Below, in pieces: positions 23,901 through 38,059 of a DNA stretch of 64,000 nt. Location: contig OZ038316.1 in NCBI GenBank assembly GCA_964035775.1, forward strand, positions 5,732,893 through 5,796,892, read 5' to 3'. Source of the stretch: Osedax frankpressi. Taxonomy: Eukaryota > Annelida > Polychaeta > Sabellida > Siboglinidae. The notes under the pieces were generated by a model, which saw nothing but the letters and a program-made list of their open reading frames with translations, made no database searches and had not been told where the DNA came from. Numbering within the stretch: position 1 is the stretch's first letter; each line of letters opens with the position of its first letter. The translations under genes and the position numbers were made by a program.

Positions 23901-26900
23901 AGACATACCCATTAAGACTACTATAACTACTTTAGGTGTAATATTTGAATCTAACTTAACCTTCGATAAGCATATTTCATCAATAACTAAGCAAAGTAAT
24001 TGTAAAATATTTAAAATAAAACAAATTAAACACCTTCTCAACCCTACATCACTCACAATACTCACATCTGCCTATATTCTATCTAAATTTGACTACTGCA
24101 ACTAACTTTTAATTAATATACCTAAAATACAAGAAAAACGACTTAACAAAATTATTAACCACATTTGCAGACTTATTTTCAAACTCCCTAAATGAACACA
24201 CATCACATTATACAGAAAAAAACTAACTTTTTGGTTAGTTCTACTAAGCAAAAAATAAACATATATCAGAACATTTTTTCATCAGAAATGTTGATCGAAT
24301 AAACAAACAAGATATAAATATGAACATATCTAAATAAAACAATATTTGTCTATGTTTAGTCAACTATTTATTGTTGTACTAAGATTTAAATTAATGACTT
24401 TACTTAATAAAAATATAAAATGTAATTATACTGTTGTAAAAATATATGGAAGAATTCCTCTATTCGTGAGCAAGATTAATCCAACCTCGTGAGTGAAGGA
24501 ATCTTTACAATAAAACATATAAAAAATATCCTAAAGGTTAGGAATCGAGACATCGAAAGTTCCGTTAAAGTTAAAGACCATCAAAAATATTTTTTTAAAT
24601 TTAATTAAACAAATAAATCAAAAAATGTTTATAGGGATATTATTATCAAAGATAATGAATTAATTTCCCAAATATCAAGCTGGTATAAATTGCATGTAAA
24701 GTCACTTTTTGACAATAAGTAGAGGGTAACTATAATGTCAAGCTAGTTACAACAACAATCATAAAAGAGATATAGTTTGAAAGTATATTGTGAATGTATA
24801 TTTTATTACTTTCATTAAAGAAATTTTTATTTGAATATTGATATGAGTAAAATAAATGTTTATCGTCTACCTTTAGCCTTGGCAAACTTATAATTCTTTT
24901 GTACACAGGTACGTATGGTTCGTTCTTTCGTAGCACTCGAACCAGGTAGACTATCTTTATTCCTAAAACGAATACAGCGACCATCCTTTGTTTTCGATTG
25001 GTTAACTATAGTGGTAACTATCAGAAGAGAAGAAAAAGGGTTAGATGGGTGTTTGTGAATTTATTCAACTTTATTTATATTGTATAATAATTGTAAAAAA
25101 ATTAATTTTTTTATATTTTTAAAGATGCAGAATTACTTTTTACTATAAACATTTTAAATAATAACTATGTGTTTTCTTCGTATATGACTTATTATTTTAA
25201 ATCATTGCGTCATCCATTATATCGGATTAAGAAATTCATTATTTTTAAATAGCTTTATATGAGTAGCATCTACGCGTGTCTACCTTTAGACTTGATAACT
25301 TTAACATGCTTTCGTACGCAGGCTCGACTCAATTTAGTCGGAGTCGAGGCTGGAGGAGGCTTTAAATTGCAAAGGCGTACCCTGCGGCTGTCTGTAGATG
25401 TCCTCACATCTTTAGCGGTTACCATAGAATGAGAACTGCGGCAATACTTGGGTTTAAGCGGATTCACTGTAAAGCGTTGTGTGGCGATAGCCGGGGTGTT
25501 AACTGGCGAATTAATTATGATTATGGAGGTTAGGGGTTGATGGGGTATAGAAGGTTAGTGAGGATACGAGGCTAGGAGATTAAAAGTAGTACATTGGTTA
25601 GAGGGGATGAAGGAGAATTGGAAAGAATTAAGTAGAGTTATGAAAGTATATAAAATTGTTAGAGAAATGATATAGTTATAAAATTGGTGTAAAATATGGT
25701 AGATTATATTCAGGAAATGATATCATAAAAAATAAAGGGTAGAGTGTAAGCAGGAAATGATATCATAAAGTATAAAGGGTAGAGTGTAAGCAGGAAATGA
25801 TATCATAAAAAATAAAGAGTAGAGTGTAAGCAGGAAATGATATCATAAAGTATAAAGGTTAGAGTGTAAGCAGGAAATGATATCATAAAGTATAAAGGGT
25901 AGAGTGTAAGCAGGAAATGATATCATAAAGTATAAAGGGTAGAGTGTAAGCAGGAAATGATCTCATAAAGTATAAAGGGAGAAATAGTGAAAGAACTACT
26001 TGATATAAGGTGCAGTTATAATTCGCAATGATATATAATGCAAGTCTGACCAATCTAAAAGAAATCTTTTGGAGTATAATATATGTATGCTAGATTAGAT
26101 ATGATAGTTTATGTTCAATAGTTGCTATATTTCTACAAACAATTGAATGTCTTATGTCTTTAGTATTTTTTACTAAATAGTTATTAATTAATTAACAATC
26201 AACAACTCTATAACTCTACATAAAAAAAACTAATTCTACGATTAACTCTATTGAACTCACACATATACAATTACTCATAAATCAGCTAATATGTCCACTG
26301 ATCTCAATCTAATCTTGCTTTACCGACCCCCTAACTCTACTAGCCCATTAAATACTATATATATGACATACTAAATGATGTTCATGAAAAAAATAACTTA
26401 ATAATTCTAGGTGATTTTAATTTAAATCCAGACTCATTGAGATTCAAAAATATACTAAATGACTTAAATCTAAAACAACATATTATTGACCCTACGCATA
26501 GACTTAGTTATAACCAGAAATTCTCAGAACAAATTACACACGAACGTAGGACCAATAATTACAGACCATAACATTATTAATATATATTTAAACTTAATAA
26601 AACCTAAACAAATAATAAAATATATTAATTTGGAGAAAAAATAATAACACTATTAACTATAATGACTACATGTGCCACCGAAAAATATATTTTAAGAAAA
26701 TTAAAATTACTAAAACAATATTCTATCAAAATAAAATAGATTTAGAAAAAAATAATATGAAACAACTCTATAAAACATTTGACGGTCTCTTAAACATTAA
26801 CGAAAAAATTGAATGCCCTATACATAATGAATCTTTTGTAAACTTTTTTATTGATAAAATAAATAAAATTTATAATGAAATATCACTCAACTCAGATAAC

Positions 26901-29900
26901 AATTTAAGAGATAGATACATGGACAAACTAAAAAAACCAACTTGCATCTCCGAAGCCATACCAATTATAACCTCAACATATATTGAACGACTTATAAGAC
27001 AAACTCATTTCAAAATTAACATTTATATAGACAGCATGACACTCCAATTACTAAAATTAAACATCCACTTTATTTCACTCATTTACTCAAATCTTATTAA
27101 CAAATGTATTACTCATAACAACTTCCCACTTTCACTACATCATAACTCCAATCATAAAAAAAAAACTTCCCTAGACTACTCCATTCCTAACAACTACAGA
27201 CCTGTATCTAACTTATCTTTACTATTAAAAATTTTCGAAAGGATTATTGCCACCATATCATTAAACAAATCACCACCAATAGTTTAGATAATCCAATGCA
27301 GAGTGCCTATAAACCTTACCATAACACTGAAACACTATTACTTAATCTAACCAATTACATTTCTAATAACAAAAAAAAACAATTGTTTTGTAATTCTCAT
27401 ATTACTTGATTTAACTGCCGCCTTTGACACGATAAACCACCTAATACTATTCGCTAAATTACAATCAATTGGAATCCATAACACAATAATACAACTAATA
27501 AAATCATATTTAACTGGGAAAACCTTCAATATTAGATCTGATAAACTAAGTAAAACTTTTAACTGCTCTCAAATCGGAGTACCTCAAAGTCTTGGGTCCA
27601 CTATTATTTAATATATATATATCAGATATCGACTCAATTATGAACTGCTATAATGCTAAATATCACATGTACGCTGACGACACACAAATTTACACATCCA
27701 CAACCTTTAATGAGTTACCGAATACACTAAAATAAATCAACAGCATAACGACGAAATTAGAAAATTACTTTAATTATAATTACTTGAAATTTAATTTACA
27801 GAAAACTGAATGCATCATATTCAATAGTAAAAGTTATACAACACCACCCATCAAAAATATTAAGATTGCAAATAAAGACATACCCATTAAGACTACTATA
27901 ACTACTTTAGGTGTAATATTTGAATCTAACTTAACCTTCGATAAGCATATTTCATCAATAACTAAGCAAAGTAATTGTAAAATATTTAAAATAAAACAAA
28001 TTAAACACCTTCTCAACCCTACATCACTCACAATACTCACATCTGCCTATATTCTATCTAAATTTGACTACTGCAACTAACTTTTAATTAATATACCTAA
28101 AATACAAGAAAAACGACTTAACAAAATTATTAACCACATTTGCAGACTTATTTTCAAACTCCCTAAATGAACACACATCACATTATACAGAAAAAAACTA
28201 ACTTTTTGGTTAGTTCTACTAAGCAAAAAATAAACATATATCAGAACATTTTTTCATCAGAAATGTTGATCGAATAAACAAACAAGATATAAATATGAAC
28301 ATATCTAAATAAAACAATATTTGTCTATGTTTAGTCAACTATTTATTGTTGTACTAAGATTTAAATTAATGACTTTACTTAATAAAAATATAAAATGTAA
28401 TTATACTGTTGTAAAAATATATGGAAGAATTCCTCTATTCGTGAGCAAGATTAATCCAACCTCGTGAGTGAAGGAATCTTTACAATAAAACATATAAAAA
28501 ATATCCTAAAGGTTAGGAATCGAGACATCGAAAGTTCCGTTAAAGACCATAAAATTATTATCAAAGATAATGAATTAATTTCCCAAATATCAAGCTGGTA
28601 TAAATTGCATGTAAAGTCACTTTTTCGCAATAAGTAGAGGGTAACTATAATGTCGAGCTAGTTACAACAACAATCATAAAATAGATATAGTTTGAAAGTA
28701 TATTATGAATGTATATTTTATTACTTTCATTAAAGAAATTTTTATTTAAATATTGATATGAGTAAAATAAATGTTTATAGTCTACCTTTAGCCTTGGCAA
28801 ACTTATAATTCTTTTGTACACAGGTACGTGTGGTTCGTTCTTTCGTCGCACTCGAACCAGGTAATTCATCTTTATTCCTAAGACGAATACAGCGACCATC
28901 CTTTGTTTTCGATTGGTTAACTATAGTGGTAACTATCAGAAGAGAAGATAACGGGTTAGATGGGTGTTTGTGAATTTATTCACCTTTATTTATATTGTAT
29001 AATAATTGTAAAAAAACTAATTTTTTTATATTTTTAAAGATGCTGAATTACTTTTTTTTACTATAAACATTTTAAATAATAACTATGTGTTTTCTTCGCA
29101 TATGACTTATTATTTTAAATCATTGCGTCATCCATTATATCGGATTAAGAAATTCATTGTTTTTAAATAGCTTTAGATGAGTAGCATCTACGCGTGTCTA
29201 CCTTTAGACTTGATAACTTTAACATGCTTTCGTACGCAGGCGCGACTCAATTTAGTCGGAGTCGATGCTGGAGGAGGCTTTAAATTGCAAAGGCGTACCC
29301 TGCGGCTGTCTGTAGATGTCCTCACATCTTTAGCGGTCAACATAGAATGAGAACTGCGGCAATACTTAAGTTTAAGCGGATTCACTGTAAAGCGTTGTGT
29401 GGCGATAGCCGGGGTGTTAACTGGCTAATTAATTATGATTATGGAGGTTAGGGGTTGATGGGGTATAGAAGGTTAGTGAGGATACGAGGCTTAGAGATTA
29501 GAAAGTAGTACATTGGTTAGAGGGGATGAAGGAGAATTAGAAAGAATTAAGTAGAGTTATGAAAGTATATAAAATTGTTAGAGAAATATAGTTATAAATT
29601 GGTATACAATATGGTAGACTATAATCAGGAAATGATATCATAAAAAATAAAGGGTAGAGTGTAAGCAGGAAATGATATCATAAAGTATAAAGGGTAGAGT
29701 GTAAGCAGGAAATGATATCATAAAAAATAAAGGGTAGAGTGTAAGCAGGAAATGATATCATAAAGTATAAAGGTTAGAGTGTAAGCAGGAAATGATATCA
29801 TAAAGTATAAAGGGTAGAGTGTAAGCAGGAAATGATATCATAAAGTATAAAGGGTAGAGTGTAAGCAGGAAATGATCTCATAAAGTATAAAGGGAGAAAT

Positions 29901-32900
29901 AGTGAAAGAACTACTTGATATAAGGTGCAGTTATAATTCGCAATGATATATAATGCAAGTCTGACCAATCTAAAAGAAATCTTTTGGAGTATAATATATG
30001 TATGCTAGATTAGATATGATAGTTTATGTTCAATAGTTGCTATATTTCTACAAACAATTGAATGTCTTATGTCTTTAGTATTTTTTACTAAATAGTTATT
30101 AATTAATTAACAATCAACAACTCTATAACTCTACATAAAAAAAACTAATTCTACGATTAACTCTATTGAACTCACACATATACAATTACTCATAAATCAG
30201 CTAATATGTCCACTGATCTCAATCTAATCTTGCTTTACCGACCCCCTAACTCTACTAGCCCATTAAATACTATATATATGACATACTAAATGATGTTCAT
30301 GAAAAAAATAACTTAATAATTCTAGGTGATTTTAATTTAAATCCAGACTCATTGAGATTCAAAAATATACTAAATGACTTAAATCTAAAACAACATATTA
30401 TTGACCCTACGCATAGACTTAGTTATAACCAGAAATTCTCAGAACAAATTACACACGAACGTAGGACCAATAATTACAGACCATAACATTATTAATATAT
30501 ATTTAAACTTAATAAAACCTAAACAAATAATAAAATATATTAATTTGGAGAAAAAATAATAACACTATTAACTATAATGACTACATGTGCCACCGAAAAA
30601 TATATTTTAAGAAAATTAAAATTACTAAAACAATATTCTATCAAAATAAAATAGATTTAGAAAAAAATAATATGAAACAACTCTATAAAACATTTGACGG
30701 TCTCTTAAACATTAACGAAAAAATTGAATGCCCTATACATAATGAATCTTTTGTAAACTTTTTTATTGATAAAATAAATAAAATTTATAATGAAATATCA
30801 CTCAACTCAGATAACAATTTAAGAGATAGATACATGGACAAACTAAAAAAACCAACTTGCATCTCCGAAGCCATACCAATTATAACCTCAACATATATTG
30901 AACGACTTATAAGACAAACTCATTTCAAAATTAACATTTATATAGACAGCATGACACTCCAATTACTAAAATTAAACATCCACTTTATTTCACTCATTTA
31001 CTCAAATCTTATTAACAAATGTATTACTCATAACAACTTCCCACTTTCACTACATCATAACTCCAATCATAAAAAAAAAACTTCCCTAGACTACTCCATT
31101 CCTAACAACTACAGACCTGTATCTAACTTATCTTTACTATTAAAAATTTTCGAAATGATTATTGCCACCATATCATTAAACAAATCACCACCAATAGTTT
31201 AGATAATCCAATGCAGAGTGCCTATAAACCTTACCATAACACTGAAACACTATTACTTAATCTAACCAATTACATTTCTAATAACAAAAAAAAAACAATT
31301 GTTTTGTAATTCTCATATTACTTGATTTAACTGCCGCCTTTGACACGATAAACCACCTAATACTATTCGCTAAATTACAATCAATTGGAATCCATAACAC
31401 AATAATACAACTAATAAAATCATATTTAACTGGGAAAACCTTCAATATTAGATCTGATAAACTAAGTAAAACTTTTAACTGCTCTCAAATCGGAGTACCT
31501 CAAAGTCTTGGGTCCACTATTATTTAATATATATATATCAGATATCGACTCAATTATGAACTGCTATAATGCTAAATATCACATGTACGCTGACGACACA
31601 CAAATTTACACATCCACGACCTTTAATGAGTTACCGAATACACTAAAATAAATCAACAGCATAACGACGAAATTAGAAAATTACTTTAATTATAATTACT
31701 TGAAATTTAATTTACAGAAAACTGAATGCATCATATTCAATAGTAAAAGTTATACAACACCACCCATCAAAAATATTAAGATTGCAAATAAAGACATACC
31801 CATTAAGACTACTATAACTACTTTAGGTGTAATATTTGAATCTAACTTAACCTTCGATAAGCATATTTCATCAATAACTAAGCAAAGTAATTGTAAAATA
31901 TTTAAAATAAAACAAATTAAACACCTTCTCAACCCTACATCACTCACAATACTCACATCTGCCTATATTCTATCTAAATTTGACTACTGCAACTAACTTT
32001 TAATTAATATACCTAAAATACAAGAAAAACGACTTAACAAAATTATTAACCACATTTGCAGACTTATTTTCAAACTCCCTAAATGAACACACATCACATT
32101 ATACAGAAAAAAACTAACTTTTTGGTTAGTTCTACTAAGCAAAAAATAAACATATATCAGAACATTTTTTCATCAGAAATGTTGATCGAATAAACAAACA
32201 AGATATAAATATGAACATATCTAAATAAAACAATATTTGTCTATGTTTAGTCAACTATTTATTGTTGTACTAAGATTTAAATTAATGACTTTACTTAATA
32301 AAAATATAAAATGTAATTATACTGTTGTAAAAATATATGGAAGAATTCCTCTATTCGTGAGCAAGATTAATCCAACCTCGTGAGTGAAGGAATCTTTACA
32401 ATAAAACATATAAAAAATATCCTAAAGGTTAGGAATCGAGACATCGAAAGTTCCGTTAAAGTTAAAGACCATCAAAAATATTTTTTTAAATTTAATTTAA
32501 CAAATAAATCAAAAAATGTTCATAGGGATATTATTATCAAAGATAATGAATTAATTTCCCAAATATCAAGCTGGTATAAATTGCATGTAAAGTCACTTTT
32601 TCGCAATAAGTAGAGGGTAACTATAATGTCGAGCTAGTTACAACAACAATCATAAAATAGATATAGTTTGAAAGTATATTATGAATGTATATTTTATTAC
32701 TTTCATTAAAGAAATTTTTATTTAAATATTGATATGAGTAAAATAAATGTTTATAGTCTACCTTTAGCCTTGGCAAACTTATAATTCTTTTGTACACAGG
32801 TACGTGTGGTTCGTTCTTTCGTCGCACTCGAACCAGGTAATTCATCTTTATTCCTAAGACGAATACAGCGACCATCCTTTGTTTTCGATTGGTTAACTAT

Positions 32901-35900
32901 AGTGGTAACTATCAGAAGAGAAGATAACGGGTTAGATGGGTGTTTGTGAATTTATTCACCTTTATTTATATTGTATAATAATTGTAAAAAAACTAATTTT
33001 TTTATATTTTTAAAGATGCTGAATTACTTTTTACTATAAACATTTTAAATAATAACTATGTGTTTTCTTCGCATATGACTTATTATTTTAAATCATTGCG
33101 TCATCCATTATATCGGATTAAGAAATTCATTGTTTTTAAATAGCTTTAGATGAGTAGCATCTACGCGTGTCTACCTTTAGACTTGATAACTTTAACATGC
33201 TTTCGTACGCAGGCGCGACTCAATTTAGTCGGAGTCGATGCTGGAGGAGGCTTTAAATTGCAAAGGCGTACCCTGCGGCTGTCTGTAGATGTCCTCACAT
33301 CTTTAGCGGTCAACATAGAATGAGAACTGCGGCAATACTTGGGTTTAAGCGGATTCACTGTAAAGCGTTGTGTGGCGATAGCCGGGGTGTTAACTGGCGA
33401 ATTAATTATGATTATGGAGGTTAGGGGTTGATGGGGTATAGAAGGTTAGTGAGGATACGAGGCTTAGAGATTAGAAAGTAGTACATTGGTTAGAGGGGAT
33501 GAAGGAGAATTAGAAAGAATTAAGTAGAGTTATGAAAGTATATAAAATTGTTAGAGAAATATAGTTATAAATTGGTATAAAATATGGTAGACTATAATCA
33601 GGAAATGATATCATAAAAAATAAAGGGTAGAGTGTAAGCAGGAAATGATATCATAAAGTATAAAGGGTAGAGTGTAAGCAGGAAATGATATCATAAAAAA
33701 TAAAGGGTAGAGTGTAAGCAGGAAATGATATCATAAAGTATAAAGGTTAGAGTGTAAGCAGGAAATGATATCATAAAGTATAAAGGGTAGAGTGTAAGCA
33801 GGAAATGATATCATAAAGTATAAAGGGTAGAGTGTAAGCAGGAAATGATCTCATAAAGTATAAAGGGAGAAATAGTGAAAGAACTACTTGATATAAGGTG
33901 CAGTTATAATTCGCAATGATATATAATGCAAGTCTGACCAATCTAAAAGAAATCTTTTGGAGTATAATATATGTATGCTAGATTAGATATGATAGTTTAT
34001 GTTCAATAGTTGCTATATTTCTACAAACAATTGAATGTCTTATGTCTTTAGTATTTTTTACTAAATAGTTATTAATTAATTAACAATCAACAACTCTATA
34101 ACTCTACATAAAAAAAACTAATTCTACGATTAACTCTATTGAACTCACACATATACAATTACTCATAAATCAGCTAATATGTCCACTGATCTCAATCTAA
34201 TCTTGCTTTACCGACCCCCTAACTCTACTAGCCCATTAAATACTATATATATGACATACTAAATGATGTTCATGAAAAAAATAACTTAATAATTCTAGGT
34301 GATTTTAATTTAAATCCAGACTCATTGAGATTCAAAAATATACTAAATGACTTAAATCTAAAACAACATATTATTGACCCTACGCATAGACTTAGTTATA
34401 ACCAGAAATTCTCAGAACAAATTACACACGAACGTAGGACCAATAATTACAGACCATAACATTATTAATATATATTTAAACTTAATAAAACCTAAACAAA
34501 TAATAAAATATATTAATTTGGAGAAAAAATAATAACACTATTAACTATAATGACTACATGTGCCACCGAAAAATATATTTTAAGAAAATTAAAATTACTA
34601 AAACAATATTCTATCAAAATAAAATAGATTTAGAAAAAAATAATATGAAACAACTCTATAAAACATTTGACGGTCTCTTAAACATTAACGAAAAAATTGA
34701 ATGCCCTATACATAATGAATCTTTTGTAAACTTTTTTATTGATAAAATAAATAAAATTTATAATGAAATATCACTCAACTCAGATAACAATTTAAGAGAT
34801 AGATACATGGACAAACTAAAAAAACCAACTTGCATCTCCGAAGCCATACCAATTATAACCTCAACATATATTGAACGACTTATAAGACAAACTCATTTCA
34901 AAATTAACATTTATATAGACAGCATGACACTCCAATTACTAAAATTAAACATCCACTTTATTTCACTCATTTACTCAAATCTTATTAACAAATGTATTAC
35001 TCATAACAACTTCCCACTTTCACTACATCATAACTCCAATCATAAAAAAAAAACTTCCCTAGACTACTCCATTCCTAACAACTACAGACCTGTATCTAAC
35101 TTATCTTTACTATTAAAAATTTTCGAAAGGATTATTGCCACCATATCATTAAACAAATCACCACCAATAGTTTAGATAATCCAATGCAGAGTGCCTATAA
35201 ACCTTACCATAACACTGAAACACTATTACTTAATCTAACCAATTACATTTCTAATAACAAAAAAAAACAATTGTTTTGTAATTCTCATATTACTTGATTT
35301 AACTGCCGCCTTTGACACGATAAACCACCTAATACTATTCGCTAAATTACAATCAATTGGAATCCATAACACAATAATACAACTAATAAAATCATATTTA
35401 ACTGGGAAAACCTTCAATATTAGATCTGATAAACTAAGTAAAACTTTTAACTGCTCTCAAATCGGAGTACCTCAAAGTCTTGGGTCCACTATTATTTAAT
35501 ATATATATATCAGATATCGACTCAATTATGAACTGCTATAATGCTAAATATCACATGTACGCTGACGACACACAAATTTACACATCCACGACCTTTAATG
35601 AGTTACCGAATACACTAAAATAAATCAACAGCATAACGACGAAATTAGAAAATTACTTTAATTATAATTACTTGAAATTTAATTTACAGAAAACTGAATG
35701 CATCATATTCAATAGTAAAAGTTATACAACACCACCCATCAAAAATATTAAGATTGCAAATAAAGACATACCCATTAAGACTACTATAACTACTTTAGGT
35801 GTAATATTTGAATCTAACTTAACCTTCGATAAGCATATTTCATCAATAACTAAGCAAAGTAATTGTAAAATATTTAAAATAAAACAAATTAAACACCTTC

Positions 35901-37329
35901 TCAACCCTACATCACTCACAATACTCACATCTGCCTATATTCTATCTAAATTTGACTACTGCAACTAACTTTTAATTAATATACCTAAAATACAAGAAAA
36001 ACGACTTAACAAAATTATTAACCACATTTGCAGACTTATTTTCAAACTCCCTAAATGAACACACATCACATTATACAGAAAAAAACTAACTTTTTGGTTA
36101 GTTCTACTAAGCAAAAAATAAACATATATCAGAACATTTTTTCATCAGAAATGTTGATCGAATAAACAAACAAGATATAAATATGAACATATCTAAATAA
36201 AACAATATTTGTCTATGTTTAGTCAACTATTTATTGTTGTACTAAGATTTAAATTAATGACTTTACTTAATAAAAATATAAAATGTAATTATACTGTTGT
36301 AAAAATATATGGAAGAATTCCTCTATTCGTGAGCAAGATTAATCCAACCTCGTGAGTGAAGGAATCTTTACAATAAAACATATAAAAAATATCCTAAAGG
36401 TTAGGAATCGAGACATCGAAAGTTCCGTTAAAGTTAAAGACCATCAAAAATATTTTTTTAAATTTAATTTAACAAATAAATCAAAAAATGTTCATAGGGA
36501 TATTATTATCAAAGATAATGAATTAATTTCCCAAATATCAAGCTGGTATAAATTGCATGTAAAGTCACTTTTTCGCAATAAGTAGAGGGTAACTATAATG
36601 TCGAGCTAGTTACAACAACAATCATAAAATAGATATAGTTTGAAAGTATATTATGAATGTATATTTTATTACTTTCATTAAAGAAATTTTTATTTAAATA
36701 TTGATATGAGTAAAATAAATGTTTATAGTCTACCTTTAGCCTTGGCAAACTTATAATTCTTTTGTACACAGGTACGTGTGGTTCGTTCTTTCGTCGCACT
36801 CGAACCAGGTAATTCATATTTACTCCTAAGACGAATACAGCGACCATCCTTTGTTTTCGATTGGTTAACTATAGTGGTAACTATCAGAAGAGAAGATAAC
36901 GGGTTAGATGGGTGTTTGTGAATTTATTCACCTTTATTTATATTGTATAATAATTGTAAAAAAACTAATTTTTTTATATTTTTAAAGATGCTGAATTACT
37001 TTTTACTATAAACATTTTAAATAATAACTATGTGTTTTCTTCGCATATGACTTATTATTTTAAATCATTGCGTCATCCATTATATCGGATTAAGAAATTC
37101 ATTGTTTTTAAATAGCTTTAGATGAGTAGCATCTACGCGTGTCTACCTTTAGACTTGATAACTTTAACATGCTTTCGTACGCAGGCGCGACTCAATTTAG
37201 TCGGAGTCGATGCTGGAGGAGGCTTTAAATTGCAAAGGCGTACCCTGCGGCTGTCTGTAGATGTCCTCACATCTTTAGCGGTCAACATAGAATGAGAACT
37301 GCGGCAATACTTGGGTTTAAGCGGATTCA
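17947..37329 (-). CDS. unrecognised gene A: repeated basic phase-1 exon modules plus terminal AT-hook exon
   Basis: Exons on the minus strand, in transcript order. Pairs a/b: 37329-37147/36868-36734, 33357-33175/32896-32762, 29384-29202/28920-28786, 25466-25284/25005-24871, 21587-21492/21214-21080. Then c 19575-19435 and terminal d 18356-17947 with stop TGA. Each internal exon begins with two bases of a split codon and ends with one (donor AAAG|GTAGAC for a and b, AAAG|GTTTGC for c). All are multiples of three. Modules are homologous, with shared pattern SKxK...C.RL...P..(A/S)TK...R.C...K......(A/S)K: a NPLKPKYCRSSHS...TKLSRACVRKHVK, b CIRLRNKDELPGSSATKER, c CITRLKMHEANSSRCPRATK. Exon d (136 codons) has RKRGRPRK, like an AT-hook. 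AATAAA on the minus strand near 17815 could end the message. Highly basic, so possibly a nuclear or DNA-binding protein; family not recognised. 5' exons not seen. Confidence 0.6.
19178..19401. repeat. 11-bp AT microsatellite in gene A intron
   Basis: Tandem array of AGTATATATAAT / AGTATATAGAAT type units between exons c and d of gene A. The paralogous array at 55724-55946 has a different number and order of units. Confidence 0.9.
21832..21990. repeat. 40-bp minisatellite in H1 (4 units)
   Basis: Units start CAGGAAATGATATCATAAAG or ...AAAAA and end AGAGTGTAAG. The same array occurs in every H segment with differing copy number: 7 at 25711-25985, 7 at 29627-29890, 7 at 33600-33865, 3 at 37571-37685, and only a remnant near 58378-58400 in the right arm. 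Confidence 0.9.
22203..24222 (+). mobile_element. CR1/L2-like LINE fragment L1 (dead)
   Basis: Endonuclease end (YRPPNST..., IILGDFNLNP at 22291-22497), linker (22666-23283, ending NNYRPVSNLSLLLKIFERI), and reverse transcriptase (LLDLTAAFDMINH, later YADDTQIYTST region and LGVIFESNLTFDKHIS). Truncated before the C-terminus. The GVPQGSVLGP motif has lost five bases (CCTCAAAGTCTTGGG against CCTCAAGGTAGTGTCTTGGG in the copy at 48090), and stops separate the frames. This copy carries three 15-bp KDIPI repeats at 23870-23915 where L2-L4 have one. Confidence 0.88.
26203..28195 (+). mobile_element. CR1/L2-like LINE fragment L2 (dead)
   Basis: Same 5' and 3' limits and same inactivating changes as L1, including the five-base loss in GVPQGSVLGP. 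It differs by a frame change in the endonuclease part (TATATATATGACATAC) and an extra A in the run near 27370. The endonuclease tail reads KQHIIDPTHRLSYN, better preserved than in L1. Confidence 0.85.
30118..32111 (+). mobile_element. CR1/L2-like LINE fragment L3 (dead)
   Basis: Nearly identical to L2 and L4. Shares CATCCACGACC near 31613 with L4 only. Same truncation and the same loss in GVPQGSVLGP, so the element was already dead when amplified. Confidence 0.85.
34091..36084 (+). mobile_element. CR1/L2-like LINE fragment L4 (dead)
   Basis: Last LINE fragment of the array, followed by H5. Same limits and lesions as L1-L3. Confidence 0.85.
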
Positions 37330-38036
37330 CTGTAAAGCGTTGTGTGGCGATAGCCGGGGTGTTAACTGGCGAATTAATTATGATTATGGAGGTTAGGGGT
37401 TGATGGGGTATAGAAGGTTAGTGAGGATACGAGGCTTAGAGATTAGAAAGTAGTACATTGGTTAGAGGGGATGAAGGAGAATTAGAAAGAATTAAGTAGA
37501 GTTATGAAAGTATATAAAATTGTTAGAGAAATATAGTTATAAATTGTTATAAAATATGGTAGACTATAATCAGGAAATGATATCATAAAAAATAAAGGGT
37601 AGAGTGTAAGCAGGAAATGATATCATAAAGTATAAAGGGTAGAGTGTAAGCAGGAAATGATATCATAAAGTATAAAGGGAGAAAGAGTGAAAGAACTACT
37701 TGATATAAGGTACAGTTATAATTCGCAATGATATATAATGCAAGTCTGACCAATCTAAAAGAAATCTTTTGGAGTATAATATATGTATGCTAGATTAGAT
37801 ATGATAGTTTATGTTCAATAGTTGCTATATTTCTACAAACAATTGAATGTCTTATGTATTTAGTATTTTTTACTAAATAGATATTAATTAATTAACAATC
37901 AAGAAAATAATTATTAAACGCATATATTAAATATATTAAAATGAATTTATATTAATCAATCGTTAATTGATCACGTAGATATTTAAGTTTTGCATACTAT
38001 ATAAATATAATATTGGGTATATTTTCACAATTATAC

Positions 38037-38059
38037 CCAAGATTACAAGGTAATCTTGG
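38037..38059. repeat. short palindrome with arms CCAAGATTAC / GTAATCTTGG
   Basis: Perfect 10-bp inverted repeat with a 3-bp centre. A related palindrome lies inside the MITE at 39384-39412. The right arm has a decayed version near 58745, and a half-site occurs near 63690. Possibly the footprint of a small foldback element. Confidence 0.6.

Larger units (their letters stand above)
20420..37900. repeat. tandem amplification: five exon-pair segments (H) alternating with four LINE fragments (L)
   Basis: H segments start with AACTAACTTTTTGGTTAG at about 20428, 24223, 28196, 32112 and 36085. L fragments occupy about 22203-24222, 26203-28195, 30118-32111 and 34091-36084. Period 3.9-4.0 kb. Each H carries gene A exons a and b, a 40-bp minisatellite and the sequence up to TTAATTAATTAACAATCAA, where the LINE fragment begins. 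Each L ends at ...TATACAGAAAAAAAC, where the related LINE at 48780 continues with ATAAATTTC. H5 runs straight into 37906, as the right arm does at 58613, so one L-H block was multiplied. L3 and L4 share private changes, indicating stepwise growth. Confidence 0.92.
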
